DNA of 64,000 bases from Anolis sagrei (lineage: Eukaryota; Chordata; Lepidosauria; Squamata; Anolidae), in NCBI RefSeq assembly GCF_037176765.1, contig NC_090023.1, positions 23,323,366 through 23,387,365 on the forward strand. The letters are read 5' to 3'. Below are positions 37,642 to 51,200 of the stretch, one piece after another (the stretch's first letter is position 1; each line of letters starts with the position of its first letter). The notes under the pieces were generated by a model. It made no database searches. It was not told the DNA's origin and was given only the letters and a program-made list of their open reading frames with translations. Both the position numbers and the translations under genes were made by a program.

Positions 37642-38035
37642 AGAGGGAGAAGACGTGGTGCCATTGGTGGGATTTTTAAGCATAACTGCATGCTTTTCTT
37701 TTTATTTGTAAACTGCCTTAAATTCCAGATTAGGGTTTAATGCAGGATGTAAATTTACAAAATTAGGAAAAAAAATACAGGATTCCAGTTTCAGTGAGCA
37801 CCACTCTGAACCATAAATGTATTCCCCTTCTTTGTCTGTACTTATTTCTGAGCAGAAGTGCTCCAGGTTTTTCATCTGGAAATAATTAAGCAAAATACAA
37901 AATTAGGCAGGTGCAAACCTAAAATGTATTTTTTTCTGAGTGTAGGAGTTTAGAATTGGGAGGTAGGCAGGAAAAATACATTCTAGCTATATATGAAGAG
38001 TGTTTTCTTTTTGTTTAAAAAAAGAACTCTAGTAT

Positions 38036-38262
38036 GTATTGTTGAAGGCTTTCATGGCTGGAATCACTGGGTTGTTGTAGGTTTTTTGGGCTATATGGCC
38101 ATGTTCTAGAAGCATTTTCTCCTGACGTTTCACCTGCATCTACGGTAGTGAGGTCCTCACAATCTCTGAAGATGCTTGCCGTAGATGCAGGCGAAATGTC
38201 AAGAGAGAATGCTTCTAGAACATGGCCATATAGCCCGAAAAACCTACAACAACCCAATTCTA
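38036..38262. mobile_element. Fold-back interspersed repeat
   Basis: The left arm from TGGGTTGTTGTAGG through ATATGGCCATGTTCTAGAAG to CACCTGCATCTACGG is mirrored by CCGTAGATGCAGGCGAAATG, CTTCTAGAACATGGCCATAT and CCTACAACAACCCA. The arms are about 80 bases. A one-armed copy lies at 62934-63038. I suspect a Penelope-type terminal structure but cannot prove it. Confidence 0.7.
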
Positions 38263-38439
38263 GCATGATTTGGGCTTTTAGCTAATAACAGCTGTCAAAA
38301 CTCACTGCTACAAAAGAAGAATCCTGGGATTCTAAGTATCATGTCCTAAAATAATTGAGTTCCATGTGCTATCATGCTCCATTTATGAACCTTAAAATGA
38401 TCTTTTAAAAAATCTGATCCACACTGAACATTGCCAATA

Positions 38440-38590
38440 GCTTTTTGTTGTTTATTCATTCAGTCATTTCCAACTCTTCATGTCGCCAGAGCTCCCTGTT
38501 GGCAGTGGCCACCCCAAGTTCCTTCAAGGTCAAGCCAGTCACTTCAAGGGTACCATACATCTGTCTTGCCCTTGGTCCGCCCCTCTTGTT
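38440..38590 (-). mobile_element. RTE-BovB 3' end
   Basis: GTTGTTTATTCATTCAGTCA, AGAGCTCCCTGTTGGCAGTG and CTTGCCCTTGGTCCGCCCCT match the BovB 3' end at 32355-32520. Confidence 0.85.
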
Positions 38591-38599
38591 TAGATTATA

Positions 38600-40080
38600 T
38601 ATATATAAAAAACTTTTGAAACCTTGTAACCACTAGATGGCAGACATTGATCTGCATTCAAGATGAATCTTCTTCAGAACCTGGATAACCTTAGAACTTT
38701 CTGAAAATCAGGCATAGACTTTAACTCTTTTGTCCATTAAAATATTCAGTGTCACATTAGTCTTGTCTGCTAGTATTTGTGCACTGGCTTCTTGAAGGCC
38801 TTGTTAAGTCTGGGGTTTAATCTAACATTGCACATCAATAAATTTATTTTAATCAAGCTGTTAAAAACGTTAGATTACAGTTGCAGAGATACAATCTCTG
38901 CAGCTTTAGCTATTTATTGTAGAGGTATACGTTGCCCAGGTCTCATATGTGTATTATGCTTAAGGAGTGGTGTGGATCCATTGCCTGGTTGCCTGCTACT
39001 TTGAAACCAGATCAAAATGCAGGCCAGGTTTGAAGGCAACAAGTACATAGGTTTATTACCATATTTATGCAATTCTAATGCACACCTTTTTTGACTAAAT
39101 TGCATAGACAAAATTGGAGTGCGCCTTACATTGGATGGTGCATTAGAATTGCGCCTAAACTGCCTCCCCCTCCTTCAAGCATCCCTTTAAATCTGGACAC
39201 TCTTCTCTTACCAAACCAGGCAGCCTTTGTATGCTGCCGCCGCACAAGCACCTGGCTTGAGCCCCTCTTAGGGCGGGCAGAGTGATGTGACGTATGGCAT
39301 CTCAACTCTTCTTTACTCTCCAGCTGGAAGCTCTGCCCTTCTCAAGCAGGCATGCAAAGGGCTATGCTGATAGAAGGGAGGCTCAAGGCAGGCAGAGCAA
39401 CGTGAAATGCAGTGCCTCAATGCTGCTGTTTATCAAAATAAACATCAGGTTAATGTTTAAAATGCACCTCTTTAATTGTAAATGTAAATCAGATTATTGT
39501 AACATATAACATTTTTGCATATAGATAGACTCATGGGTTTATTTATATAATAAGTAATGATTTTTCTGGAGAGAACTACATTTCACTTTGGAAATTGCTG
39601 TATGTTAGCTGTATTGATTTGTTCTTTTATGTTAGAGGGAAAGTAATAGAAGATACCTTCTGGAATTGTGGGGTTTGTGTAATAGTTTCCCTCCTAAGAA
39701 TCAATGACATTTCTGTGAACTGCCACTCCCAGACACCCGCTTATCAAACATCTCTAGATCAGGGCTGTAAATGGGGGCGTTATTGATAAACCATCCCAGT
39801 GCTGTAAACAGTTAAACCAGCCCACTGTTGTAAACAGTGGCCTCTGGACACACTATGATGAATCAGTAAAGGTTCCTTCACTATGTCAAGCCCAGGAAAT
39901 AAGATGTGGGTGCTTTCTATGATACAGCCTCCACACCTAATCCAGATATAGTCAGTTGTGACAATCCCTTTTAAATGCAATGAGTTTATCATTGATATGT
40001 TTACAAAGCCATAAAGTAAAAATACATGGCCCTAAAAATTCATAGGCAAAATGCATACATTCCTCAAAGATTGTATGCTC
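38600..40080. other. Unassigned intergenic DNA
   Basis: A GC-richer island at about 39060-39300 carries paired ATTCTAATGCACACC and GGTGCATTAGAATTG, partly inverse, so it may be a diverged DNA element. No exon or RNA gene seen in the rest. Confidence 0.45.
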
Positions 40081-40084
40081 TAAA

Positions 40085-40131
40085 ATATGTTGTATGCTAG
40101 GATTTGGGACAGATCCTAGCATACAACATAT
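40085..40131. repeat. Perfect 19-base inverted repeat
   Basis: ATATGTTGTATGCTAGGAT and ATCCTAGCATACAACATAT around a 9-base loop. Confidence 0.95.
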
Positions 40132-40470
40132 GCATCTACATGGGCACCCATGTTGCGTTCTCAATAGGCTGTCCCTGTGACATTTTCCAACATCCAGTAA
40201 GAATGGTGGGTAGCCCTGCTTTCAGAAAAGTGAAGGGATGGTCCAGAGTTTGTCTGCAACTCTGGAGTTGCCTTATGGTTTGAAAGTTGCACATGGAATA
40301 TGTAAAATTGTCCTTCAGCACCATATTTGTCAATTTCCTTTTGGCATTCTTCATGTAGCCCTCCAACTACTGTTCCTGAACATTAGTTTCCAGCAGTACT
40401 TAGCAGCGTAGCCACTGATGAAGAATGTTTGGAGCTGAAATTTAAGAAAAGCTATACCTTTCCATCTCAA

Positions 40471-40569
40471 AGTGCAATTGCATAATTTTGGCATTAAAAG
40501 CAAGAAATAAGGTAAAGATATATATGAAATAACAGTGAAGCAACCATCTTGGGAATAGAGAGGGGTGCA
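40471..40569. repeat. 99-bp duplicated segment, copy 2
   Basis: Same strand as 37543-37641, 2.9 kb away, three differences. Confidence 0.9.
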
Positions 40570-40745
40570 TATGGTGTTACATATATAGTAATCTGATTAT
40601 TATTTTTTTGTAAAAAAAAATCAAAATTATTTCAGATTTTCCTCATCTCACTACACAAAAACGACATACAAAAACTTTTCAACACAAGTCGGCTCAGGAA
40701 ATAGATGCTCATTCATAATACAGTGCATTAGAACTTCAATCTCAT

Positions 40746-40748
40746 GTG

Positions 40749-40781
<33 letters not shown>

Positions 40782-41335
40782 CTTTATTTATGCCTCTCCC
40801 CATCTCCCTGAGGGGACTCGGAGCAACTTACAAGAGTCAATACACAACAGATAAGCACATAGCAAACAACCGAAGTAAACACATCAATTGCATAGAAAAT
40901 AAATAACAGTAAACAAATTAAGTATAACTGACATATATTACTCATAACTATACAAACCTAAAAATACTGGAGACATATAACATGTTAAAAACATTATAAA
41001 ACTTGCTCTTGTTGGTGTGAGCAGTAAAAACCAATTAAAATGGTCCTGATTGCACTTCCATAATTAAGAAATTATTTACTTTCAAAGGCCTGTTTCTATA
41101 GCCACATTTCAGTCCCTTCCTGAAGGCCATTAGTGTGGGAGCCAATCTGTTCTCCTTAGGGAGGGAATTCCAAAACTTGGGGTCCTCTCCCATGTCCCCA
41201 CCAAATGCACTTGTAACAGAGGTGGGACTGTGAGAAGGGCCTACCCGGTAGATCTCAGGGCTCTAGAATGTTTATAGTCCCTGTTATAAAAAGATACTGA
41301 AAATCTTGGCACTGTTTCTGAGTTTCATGTGTATA
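40746..41335 (-). mobile_element. L2-type LINE, 3' part
   Basis: (AAT)n tail at 40750-40781, then CTCCCCATCTCCCTGAGGG, GGACTCGGAGCAACTTACA. It continues through the ORF2 C-terminal region (GGGAGGGAATTCCAAAACTT) to GATCTCAGGGCTCTAG. Confidence 0.85.
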
Positions 41336-41339
41336 GGCA

Positions 41340-42151
41340 AATCTCAGTTAACAAAGATAAGAAGAACTTTGATAAGAAGTTCCTTTTTACAAATACTTTT
41401 TTCATCCTGTTCCTTCTTATCCATTGTCCAGCTGGCCTTTAATAAAGAAAGATGAGCAATGGGGAAAGAGTGAAGGGTGGCCGGGGAAACATAAACTTCT
41501 GATGTAAGGTTACACCAGTGTGTTTGCATTTGTAACGACTGGAATTCTTCTCTAGGCAATTCTCCTATAGCTGTATGCACCAACCTACAACAGGAAAGGC
41601 AAACAGCAGCTGCCTCCAGTATCTCCTACTGAGCACTTAGGTAGTAAAACAAGAAAAATGATGTGCAAAAAAAAAAAAATGCTACACTAGTTATCTTCAA
41701 CATGTGAAAGAAACATAGACCATTAGCCTGACCACTAAAATCAAAATCATATGGAATGTGGAGCAATATATTTTGGAAAAAGCTCTCAGGTAGTCTCTAG
41801 AAGATTCAAAATGTTTCAGTTTACTTAAACAAGGCTTTTCAACCTGGGTATTTCATTTCACATGTACACATTGTTAGTTTTTTAAAATAAGCTTTGCTGA
41901 AACATGTTGAACCTCTCTTCTTTTTTGTGCTGTAGGAGCTAATCCCTAGTGCTTGGCCAGGAAAGTGCCTGCTTTGTTAACTGATCAACACAACTATTGA
42001 GCAAATACAGACAATTTAAATACATTTTGGTATGCAGCTACAGTGCATTGAATTGCACGGGTATTGGTGTCTTTAGATAAATAATTTGCACTTCCCTAAG
42101 GAGGTTTTTTTTTTTGGGGGGGGAGGGTAGGGGGAGAGGTATCTGGAAATT
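41340..42151. other. MMP27 3' flank
   Basis: Presumed 3' UTR and downstream DNA. Just beyond the stop, the minus strand has C9 and A11 homopolymers (42107-42125). ATTAAA at 41438-41443 is the nearest poly(A)-like hexamer I noticed. No confident end. Confidence 0.35.
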
Positions 42152-42252
42152 TTAACAGTTAAGCCAGCTGTTGCTTTCCATTGCACGAATCACTCTTTTC
42201 TCATTCGGATCAAATTCCCACTGCTTGGAGCCATGGAAAAAATAGAACAACC
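42152..42252 (-). CDS. MMP27: MMP27 exon 10 (terminal)
   Basis: 101 nt with [23 protein letters not shown] to ESNSWLNC, ending at the disulfide cysteine. Acceptor TTCTAG/GG. Confidence 0.93.
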
Positions 42253-45200
42253 CTAGAAATAAAAGAGATTATATTATTGGCAGCAATAATGGCTTTACTC
42301 AAGGATTTTGGTTTAAATGAATTTGGGGAAGATTAATAATAAGATTTATCAGGCAATTTATAAAGCAGCTTTTAAAAATCTAACCACTCCATTTCAAGCC
42401 AGGATCTGTAGCCTGAGAGTAGTTCAGAGTTTATACTGTGCTAATTGAAGGTACAAATGTACCCTACACATTCTTGTGTATAAGTCGTTCGAATAATTAG
42501 TGCAATGATTGGTTAATGAACACTGGAATGAACAATGGATGACGAATCTAGATCATACTTTTGATGATGAGACGACAGTGAATGGGTATTGTGGTAATTG
42601 TTTATTAATTGTGTAATTGTGTTAGGTTGTTAACTGTTTTTTATACTGTGGCACTGAATTTTTTTGCTGTTCTTATTTGATGTGAACCGCTGTGAGTCGC
42701 CTTCGGGCTGAGAACAGCGGTATATAAGTAAGGTAAATAAATAAATAAATAAATAAATAAGTCTAGAAATTTTAGTCAAAATCTCAATCCCCCAAAACTG
42801 AGTTGACATATCCAGTTGACAGAGTGATGTAAGTAATGTACTTTGACTTTAATTTAAAAAATCCATCAACATATCTGAGTCAAGTGGGGAAAGATGAGAT
42901 CTTAGTTTGTTCTGGAAGAACAAATTGGGAGAAGGAAGAGAGATTAGTACTAACCCACTCTGTTCTCTCTGCTGCAGTGCCACATCTGGCCCTTTTTAAT
43001 GCTCAGATAGGAAAATGGTGGTGGCCATGGGTAGCTGTCCCCCCTCCCCCAATCACCCTATTCTTATTCATGATCATATAAAAATCTACAGTCAGCTCTC
43101 CACATTCACTGGGGTAAGTGGGCCAAGATCCTTGTAAAATTAAAAATCCATGAATAAAGAAATCACTATTATTTTAATTTGAGCAAACAGTTCCCTAGGA
43201 ATTTCTTACAGCACAATTCTGTGTCCACTTCCACTGGAAGTTGGCTGGAGAATAAACCGGAGGACCTAGAGATTCTTAGACAGGTGTTCTCTAAGCACAA
43301 CTGGAGGACGTTAACTATAGAGTCACCCTGAGATTCCTAGGCAGAATGTTTCAAATCAAATCCATGAATGAAAAAAGTTAAAACCACAAAAGTGAAGGGA
43401 CATTGCCCCAACATCTGCCCTCAACATGAGGTCAACTTATACAAGAGTGCATAATCAGATAAATGTGGTTATTCCCTTGGGTTCATTCTCCCTATCTTGC
43501 CATGTTTACACTCATGCACACAATCACACCGTGTGATCTGGTTGATATTATATGAAGTACTGATCTTTGAAGCTGTCTCTCATTGTGTGGTGCCACTTTC
43601 AGTCACCATGCAGCAATGTTTGAAATATTTTGATTCGATTCTCATTCTGTTTTATCAGATTCAACAAGCATGGTGTCACCAAATAATCTTACTCTTAATT
43701 TATTTGCTTTGGTCAGATGACATCAAAGCCAGGATACATAAGGTAATGTCACTGAAAGGAACTGGTTCTGTTAGCAAAACCAAAATTAAGAGAATTTTTT
43801 AAAGCCTGTGTGCATGCCCAAGACATGGTTTACAGGGTTGAGAAACATTCTGGTCCCAGTTTTCTGATTGTATGAATGTCCATGAGGTTTCAGTGTGGTG
43901 GAGACCCCTTCTTTGGGGGGTTTCAAACAGAGGCTATATAGCCATCTGTCAGGAGTGTTTTGATTTTGTATTCCTGCATAGCAGAATACAGTTGGACTGG
44001 ATGGCCCTTGGGGTCTCTTCCAACTCTATGAGTCTATGAAGAGAAGAGGGAACAGTTCTGCTGTACTGCCTCATAGGAGACAAAGCAATTTGGAGCCATT
44101 TAGGCTGTTATGAAGGTATGTGTAATAGAGAAAACACAAGCTGGCCCCATGATTCAAATCTCTGATCTGTGTTGATATGAAGTTTCCATTTACCATTATG
44201 TTGAAAAGCTGCATCTACTTGCTGGCCAATTGCAGGAAAGTCATCCTTGATTTTTCGTGGGTATTCCACATCCATAGATTGACGATTTTCATCATACCTA
44301 AATAAGGAAGGAATTTCACTATTGCGGAAATGAAATCTCCCCAATTTGAGATCAACATACATTACTAAAGAGTTCAAAAGAACAATGTACCCATGTGTTT
44401 TTTTTCCAAAGTATTACCAGGAGTGAGTTTTCCTATCATGTTCATTTTTAGGCGAGTAGTTCTGGCAGCTGAGTGAATGTACCCCTGCAATGGAAGTGAA
44501 AGGAAAGAAAACACTGTCTCCCCCCCCGCCCCCCCCCCCCCCACTATCTTCCATTATAGGCATCAGGTCAAATGAGGACCCATCCAGACAGGTCCAAAAT
44601 GTGGGACCTGTCTCAGTTTTTACCAGAGGCATCCAAATGATTACATGGCAGTTTGGACTCATATAATCTAGTTCAAAGCAGATAATATGAATTATCTTCT
44701 TTGAAAATATGGATTACTGTACATCGCAGAATAGAAGGGGCCTATGTTTCCATGGCTGAGTAGAAGGGGTCTCTGGTAACCCTGGTCACCAGACCTGTAC
44801 TCAAGCCACTACACCCATACTGCCTCCATCAGAACATGTATATCAAAAAACAATGTTCCAGAGGCCCTGCGTGACAGCCTTCATCATGAGATGAAAGTAA
44901 CTTTACACTTGCAAACTTACATGATGATTACCCATCAGTGAATCACAATATTGTATAACTGAAGAGGAAAAGATAAATGTGAAATGCCCAACTGCAGTGT
45001 GTCATACACAACTGCAGTGTGAAATACACAATGTGCACCTGTGTATAATGGGAAGTGACACTGCATGTACTCCTCCAATCTTCAAATGAATGCAAATGTT
45101 TGCTTTGGACAAAAATATCCAGTGACTTCTGTAGAGGAACTTAGGCATGCTTTGTGACTATTTCTTTCATCTTATTAATTTAGGTACCACCCTTCTTCTG

Positions 45201-48200
45201 TCACGTGATTCAGATTGACTGAATTAAACAACTCTTAATACAAAAATTTACAAGAATTAAACTAGAGTTATAGTTAAAAAACATATTGAAACTAGGTCTA
45301 AAAGAGGCATCTTTTGCAACAAATTAAAATTGCAAGCCTGGGAGGAGGCCAGATTGACCTTCTGTGGAGATCTCCACAATTTGGAGGTTACCACCAAGAA
45401 GGCCGTCTCCTTCATTGTCATCAAATTCCCAGTGATGGTGGTGGGACTGAGAAAAAGTCTTCCTTGTAGATCTTAAAATTCTTTAAACTCAATCAGACTC
45501 ATATGGGGAAATATGTTCTTTCAAATAGTCTGGAGGACTGAAGCCACATAAGGATTTAAAGGTCATAACCAGCACTTTTAATACTAACCAAAACTAATTG
45601 GATGCCAATTCTTACCTCCAATAATTGGTACCAATAAAGAAATAGGTTTTCCCAGTATTTCTGTCGAAAAGGGCAGCATCAATTTTCTTAATGTTTTGTG
45701 GAAAGCCAAAATTACCAATAGTTCTGGGATAGCCAGGTTGCACCTGAAAGCCACTAATCATCCAGAAATGGTTATCTGTTAAAATAGGAAAAGAAACAAA
45801 AAAGACCTTATGTTTTCATTTAGCAATCCCCGTATGGATCTCCTAACTGGAAATTAACCTGAAGTCAAATTCAGGTTTTGATTATTGCATCCACACTGCA
45901 GGTTTATAGCAGTTGATATTAAGTACTCAATGCTATGGAATTCTGCAGTTTTGTGAAATATTTACCCTTCTTTATCAGAGAACTTTCGTATTACTACAAA
46001 TCCCAGGATATCATAGGATGAGAGCCATGAAAGTTAAAGTACTGTCAAACTGCTATAACTCTGTTGTGTGGATGGTTTTAGGACTAAAACCTTTAGAGGA
46101 CTAATCTTAAATATTTTGACCCAGTGAAGCAGGTAGCCAATGCAACAAGTCAACAGAGAAGAAAGGAAAACTTCTCCCCCCCCCCCCCCACAAATTAGTC
46201 TTTAGCTTTCTTTGTCAAAGAATGTTGGTGTCGTACCAAACTAAAGCTACCAGGATTCCATAGCATTGAACCATGGCAGTTAAAGTGGTGCCAAACTGCA
46301 TTCATTCGACAGTGCAGAGCCAGTCTAAGTCAGTTCAGGAATTGAGATAATGACAAAATGCAGCCACATGAGGGAGCTGCATACACATTTAGTACACAGC
46401 TAGTGCCTGTTGAGCTAAAACTTCATTGAACAAGAATACACACTAGGAATCAGCCAGTGCTCTTTTGCAGATGAATATTTTGTAGGATCTGGTAAAAAGC
46501 CAATGTTCCATTACTAATCTTTTTATTGAAAAATATCTTGGCTATTTTATGATAAACCACAATGGTTTTCTGATACTTCTCAGTGTTTTGATGTAGTTCT
46601 ACTAAATCAGGGGTGGTTCTTCAGATGTTATTGAACTCAGATTTCCATTAGTCCCAGCTGGTATGGTCAGGACCTGTGGTCAAAAATATCTGAGAGGCAA
46701 TAGTATGCATGTCCTACTTCAAAGTCTTTGGTTCATATAGTATGTCATTACCTTTGAAAAAGAAAACTTGATCATTCATATTTTCATAAGCTGCCTGGAT
46801 GTTGGATGGTAGAAAAGGCCAAAAGGTGGAAATTAATTCATGATCAACTTCTGAGCGAGAAGGAAACACTCTCCAGAGGTGCCTGAAATTAATATGAGAT
46901 GGTTTGCATTACAAATAAATAATAAGAGTTCTTTTTTTTAAAAAAAAGTGCTTGAGAATACAAATATTGATATTACCATACATTAATCTGTGGGAATAGA
47001 GGGCCAAACAGTACAGACTGAGATGCTTGAGACCAGAAGTGTTCTGGATTTTGGATTTTGGAATACTTGTATATTGCTATTGTTATTGAACATCACTACC
47101 CCAAGGAGCCCACGGTGGCGCAGTGGGTTAAACCCCTGTACCGACAGGACTGAAGACCGACAGGTCACAGGTTCGAATCCGGGGAGAGGCGGATGCGCTC
47201 CCTCTATCAACTCCAGCTCCTCATGCAGGGACATGAGAGAAGCCTCCCACAAGGATGATAAAAACATCAAATCATCCGGGCGTCCTTGCAGATGGCCCAT
47301 TCTCTCACACCAGAAGGGAAAGATCATTACCCCATCCCTAATAAAAATGATTTATTGTTAAGAATTTATAGTTTTTCAAGGGCAACATGCCAGAAAGAGA
47401 TAAAGTGGTTTCCTCTCTTGCATAAAGGCTCCTAAGCCCCTCCAACTTTAGACCCTTGCCTCTCGCCTCTCGCTTCCTAACCATAAACTATATTTTATTC
47501 CACTTTATTCCTGTAAATCTATTAAAGATGTTATATTTTATTTCTGGGACAGGAAACATTTATCTCTACCTGACCTATGTCAAGAGGCAACCTATCCAGC
47601 TATTGTGTCATGATGGGGACTAGCCCCCAGGTGTGACTCAGAGAGAAAGGAGACTTTGGCCATTTCAATATTCTCTTTTTGGCTAGCTTGGGAAAAGACA
47701 TTGGCATAATCACATCATGTCCATACTTAGACATCCAAAGACAAAACTACAAAGCTAGGATCAAGCAGCTACCACATTTGTATCTATTCCTTTCTGTATA
47801 ACTTTTATCCTTTTATATAATACATCTATTTCACAAGTCTGAAATGTATAGTCTGTACTTTTTTCCTACCTTATTCTTAAATGTTCTAAATATAAGAAAC
47901 TGTCTAAACTGCCTGACTTAAGCCACTCAGGAATGCATTCTCAGCCTCAGACAATAGCTCCCAAAAGCTCAACTGCAGCCACCTCAATATAATTTCTGAA
48001 GTCCCTCCTGGAAAAACCTGTTTGTTTTATTCACTTTACTTCACTTCACTTCACTTCACTTTAATTCTTAATTAGTTGCTCTCCACCAAGGTGCTCCGAG
48101 CAACTTACAATCTAAAATAGCATTTACACAATATAAAAACATTCAACATAAAAACATTCAACAGTGACTATTTGGCAAATTAGATCTGATTACTTAAATA

Positions 48201-51200
48201 CACAACCAAACAGCCAAGTCTTGAGTGCCTTTACAAAAGGTTGCAACTCAGACATTGCTCTAATGTATGGAGGCAAAGAGTTCCACAGAATTGGCAAAGA
48301 GTTCCACAGATTCCAGAAACAGTGGCCTGGAATGTACTTCTTTTGTTGTTTTCCAAAACCCTGTCTTGGTTTAATATAAAACTGGATTAAGCTATATTTC
48401 CAGGTTGTACCCTTCCATGGGGGCAGCTCTGCAGTTTCCACTCTAGACCAATTCCGGTATGGATCCTAGCCAGCCTCTTTTCTAGCCAACCAGAGACAGG
48501 AGAGGGATAATTCATACTAGAACAATGGTAAATTAGTTGTATAAAACTGTTTTGCACAGCACATGTTCTCTTATGCTTGTATTTTTAGGGCAGGAGCCTA
48601 CAGGCATTGCTTCTTGGCCAAGGATGCAATAAGACTTCTTTGTAATTTGTCTTTGCCTCCTGGTGAGTTTTTAATCTGGAACTTTGGTTATTAACCTTGG
48701 TTAACCATGCTTGCCAGACAGTTCCCCTCTCATTTTATTGCAGTCTGAATCCCACATCACTATCATGAGGTGGGATCCAAGTGTAAACACAAATTGATTT
48801 ATGTTTCATATATACATGGCATGAAAATAATTTTATGCATAATATTTTCAATACCTTTATGTATAAAAACAAAGTGTGTGTACATTTAACCATTTGAATG
48901 CAAAAATGTTACTATGTCAGCCATCCATGTGGACAACTTTGAATTTTGAAATATTTCAGAATTCCAGAAAAGGCATATATCACTGGGGATACTTGTGGTA
49001 CAAAATGTGTACCCCCCGCCAATATACTCATAGGCACTGTGATGATGAGCACATCACCATCACAGATGATAAACAGTAGCAGCAGAAGCATGCTTACTGC
49101 TGTTTATCCGATTTCTGTTCCATTTTTGTAAAAAAAAAAAAAAACTTCTTCTAGGCCTAAAATCACATTAAAACTGCTTAAAATTTGACAATGACAAAAT
49201 AACAAAAGCCATTTTTGGGGGAAATTATAAATGTTTCTAAAAAACAACAATCAGAGGTGGCATTGAGATAATATGAGGGTGATGCTTTGCAGCTTTACTA
49301 GACAGGGCCTTAAGAACTTGTCTGGAAGTGGACTTGCGCTTACCTGCCCTTCAAAAAGAGGATTTCTCTTCTCAGTGTAGTGATAGCATCGAATGAAAGC
49401 TTAGGATCACAAGCTTCAGGCCGTGTTGGTTTTACTGGGCTCTTTGGAGGATTTAATGATGGTCCTAACACAGGAGGGTTAACAAAAATCTTTAAGTTGT
49501 TTGCTAAAAATGGCTAGAATCCATACTTAGGCATTTTTAACAGGTTTGGTCAACTTGGGCTTTCATGTTCCTCCTCCCTACCATAGCCCCTTCAGACTCA
49601 TACAAATATTCTAGAAGAAATTGAGAAACTTTACTGAATTGAGTGAGCTGTGGTATGCAGAATGAGATAGGGGAGCTCCCCAATTTGGGCCTCCAACTGC
49701 AGAGCAGTTGATGCCCAGGGGTCTTGGAAAACTCTCATTCATATTGTTGCCATAATTCAAAGCCTACTATTAACAATAAGGACAATATAAGCAATTTACT
49801 TTTTCTAAACTGTCTCATTTTGGCTTCCTAGGACTTCTCTCACTATTGAAACAGAGCTTTTCCATGTGTGAAAACACTGCTCAAAAGAACAACAGAAGCT
49901 AGGACAGGATGGACATTGGTGAGATCTACTTCCAAACAACCTTGTTTTATAACAACAGAGAGGACAATCTGGAGTGTATGTAATGGTTTATTTTTATCTT
50001 TGTTCTCAATTATTATTTTCTTTCAGTTTATTTTTGATAATCTGTTTCTTCTTACCGTAAATAGCCTGAATGCCATCAATATCATCTTGGGAGAGTGGGA
50101 AATCCTCAGGGTCAATGGGTTTATAATTTGGGTACATCAGTGCTCTTGGGTCACCAGAGTGTGCAAGGCCAAGTGCGTGACCAATCTCATGAGCAGCAAC
50201 CAGCCATAAGTTGAATTCTAAATGAGTAAGAGGATAAACAAACAGAACCTTTACATGTGGATTCTGTGGTGTAGAGAGATGCCAGCTTCGTTGAATTTTT
50301 TGCACCTTACAGCCTACTACATTGTGCAGTTACAGCAGTGTGAGATCACCTAACTATTCCCCAATATTCCAGTGCTCCATAGGAATATGGCACACATGCT
50401 AAATAAGAAATAAATAAATAAAATTATTTCCTTGCATATTCTCAGGGAGGTATTCCACCATTTGAGTCATGTAAACTCATATGGAGTATCCCTTTTCCAA
50501 AATGTTTTTGTTTTGTTCTCCCCCACCCATACATAGATTTTTGTCCACCCCCCAGATCTTGTCTGTATTTTGTCCCCTCTCCCAAATTTTCAAATACCTT
50601 TATTTGAATGTATGGGTAAAATTAGATATCTTAAAGAGGAGACTCAAGTCTTGATATGTAATTGATTTCTGTATCATATGCAACTTATATACATAACATG
50701 AAGCTAATTTTATACACAATATTTGAAAAATAATTTGGTACATGAAATGAGGTTTGAGTACCTTGAGTATACCAAAAAGCAAAGATGCCACTATCCCCGT
50801 CACCCATGTGTGCAATTTTGAATTTTGGAATATTTTGGAATCCTGGATAAGAGATGCTCAACCAGTATATAACTAATGAACTCAGACAAAGAATACCCAA
50901 CATTGGACAGATTTCCAACCATGTATTAAAAATCATTAATACGTCCATTAAAATCATTAATACATCCATTAATAAGTGGAAGAAGTATTAATACATAATA
51001 CTTCTTCCTGCACGCTGACATTCTATTTGCTGTTTTCCCTTCTGTGAATTTCATTAATGTTTAATAATTCCTTGCTCCTCCAGTTGAGACCTTTGCTGGG
51101 GGACCTAGAGATTCCTAGACAGAACACTTCTCTCAGAATGTGTAGGTCCTTTAGCATGGACCTAGAGATTTCTAGAACAGTGTACTCTCAGGTTAAAAAA

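Noticed and set aside
46600-46690. Palindromic hAT-like MITE upstream of MMP27 exon 7
   Set aside because: Only vague similarity to the CTACAACTCCCAG type; no convincing inverse arm.
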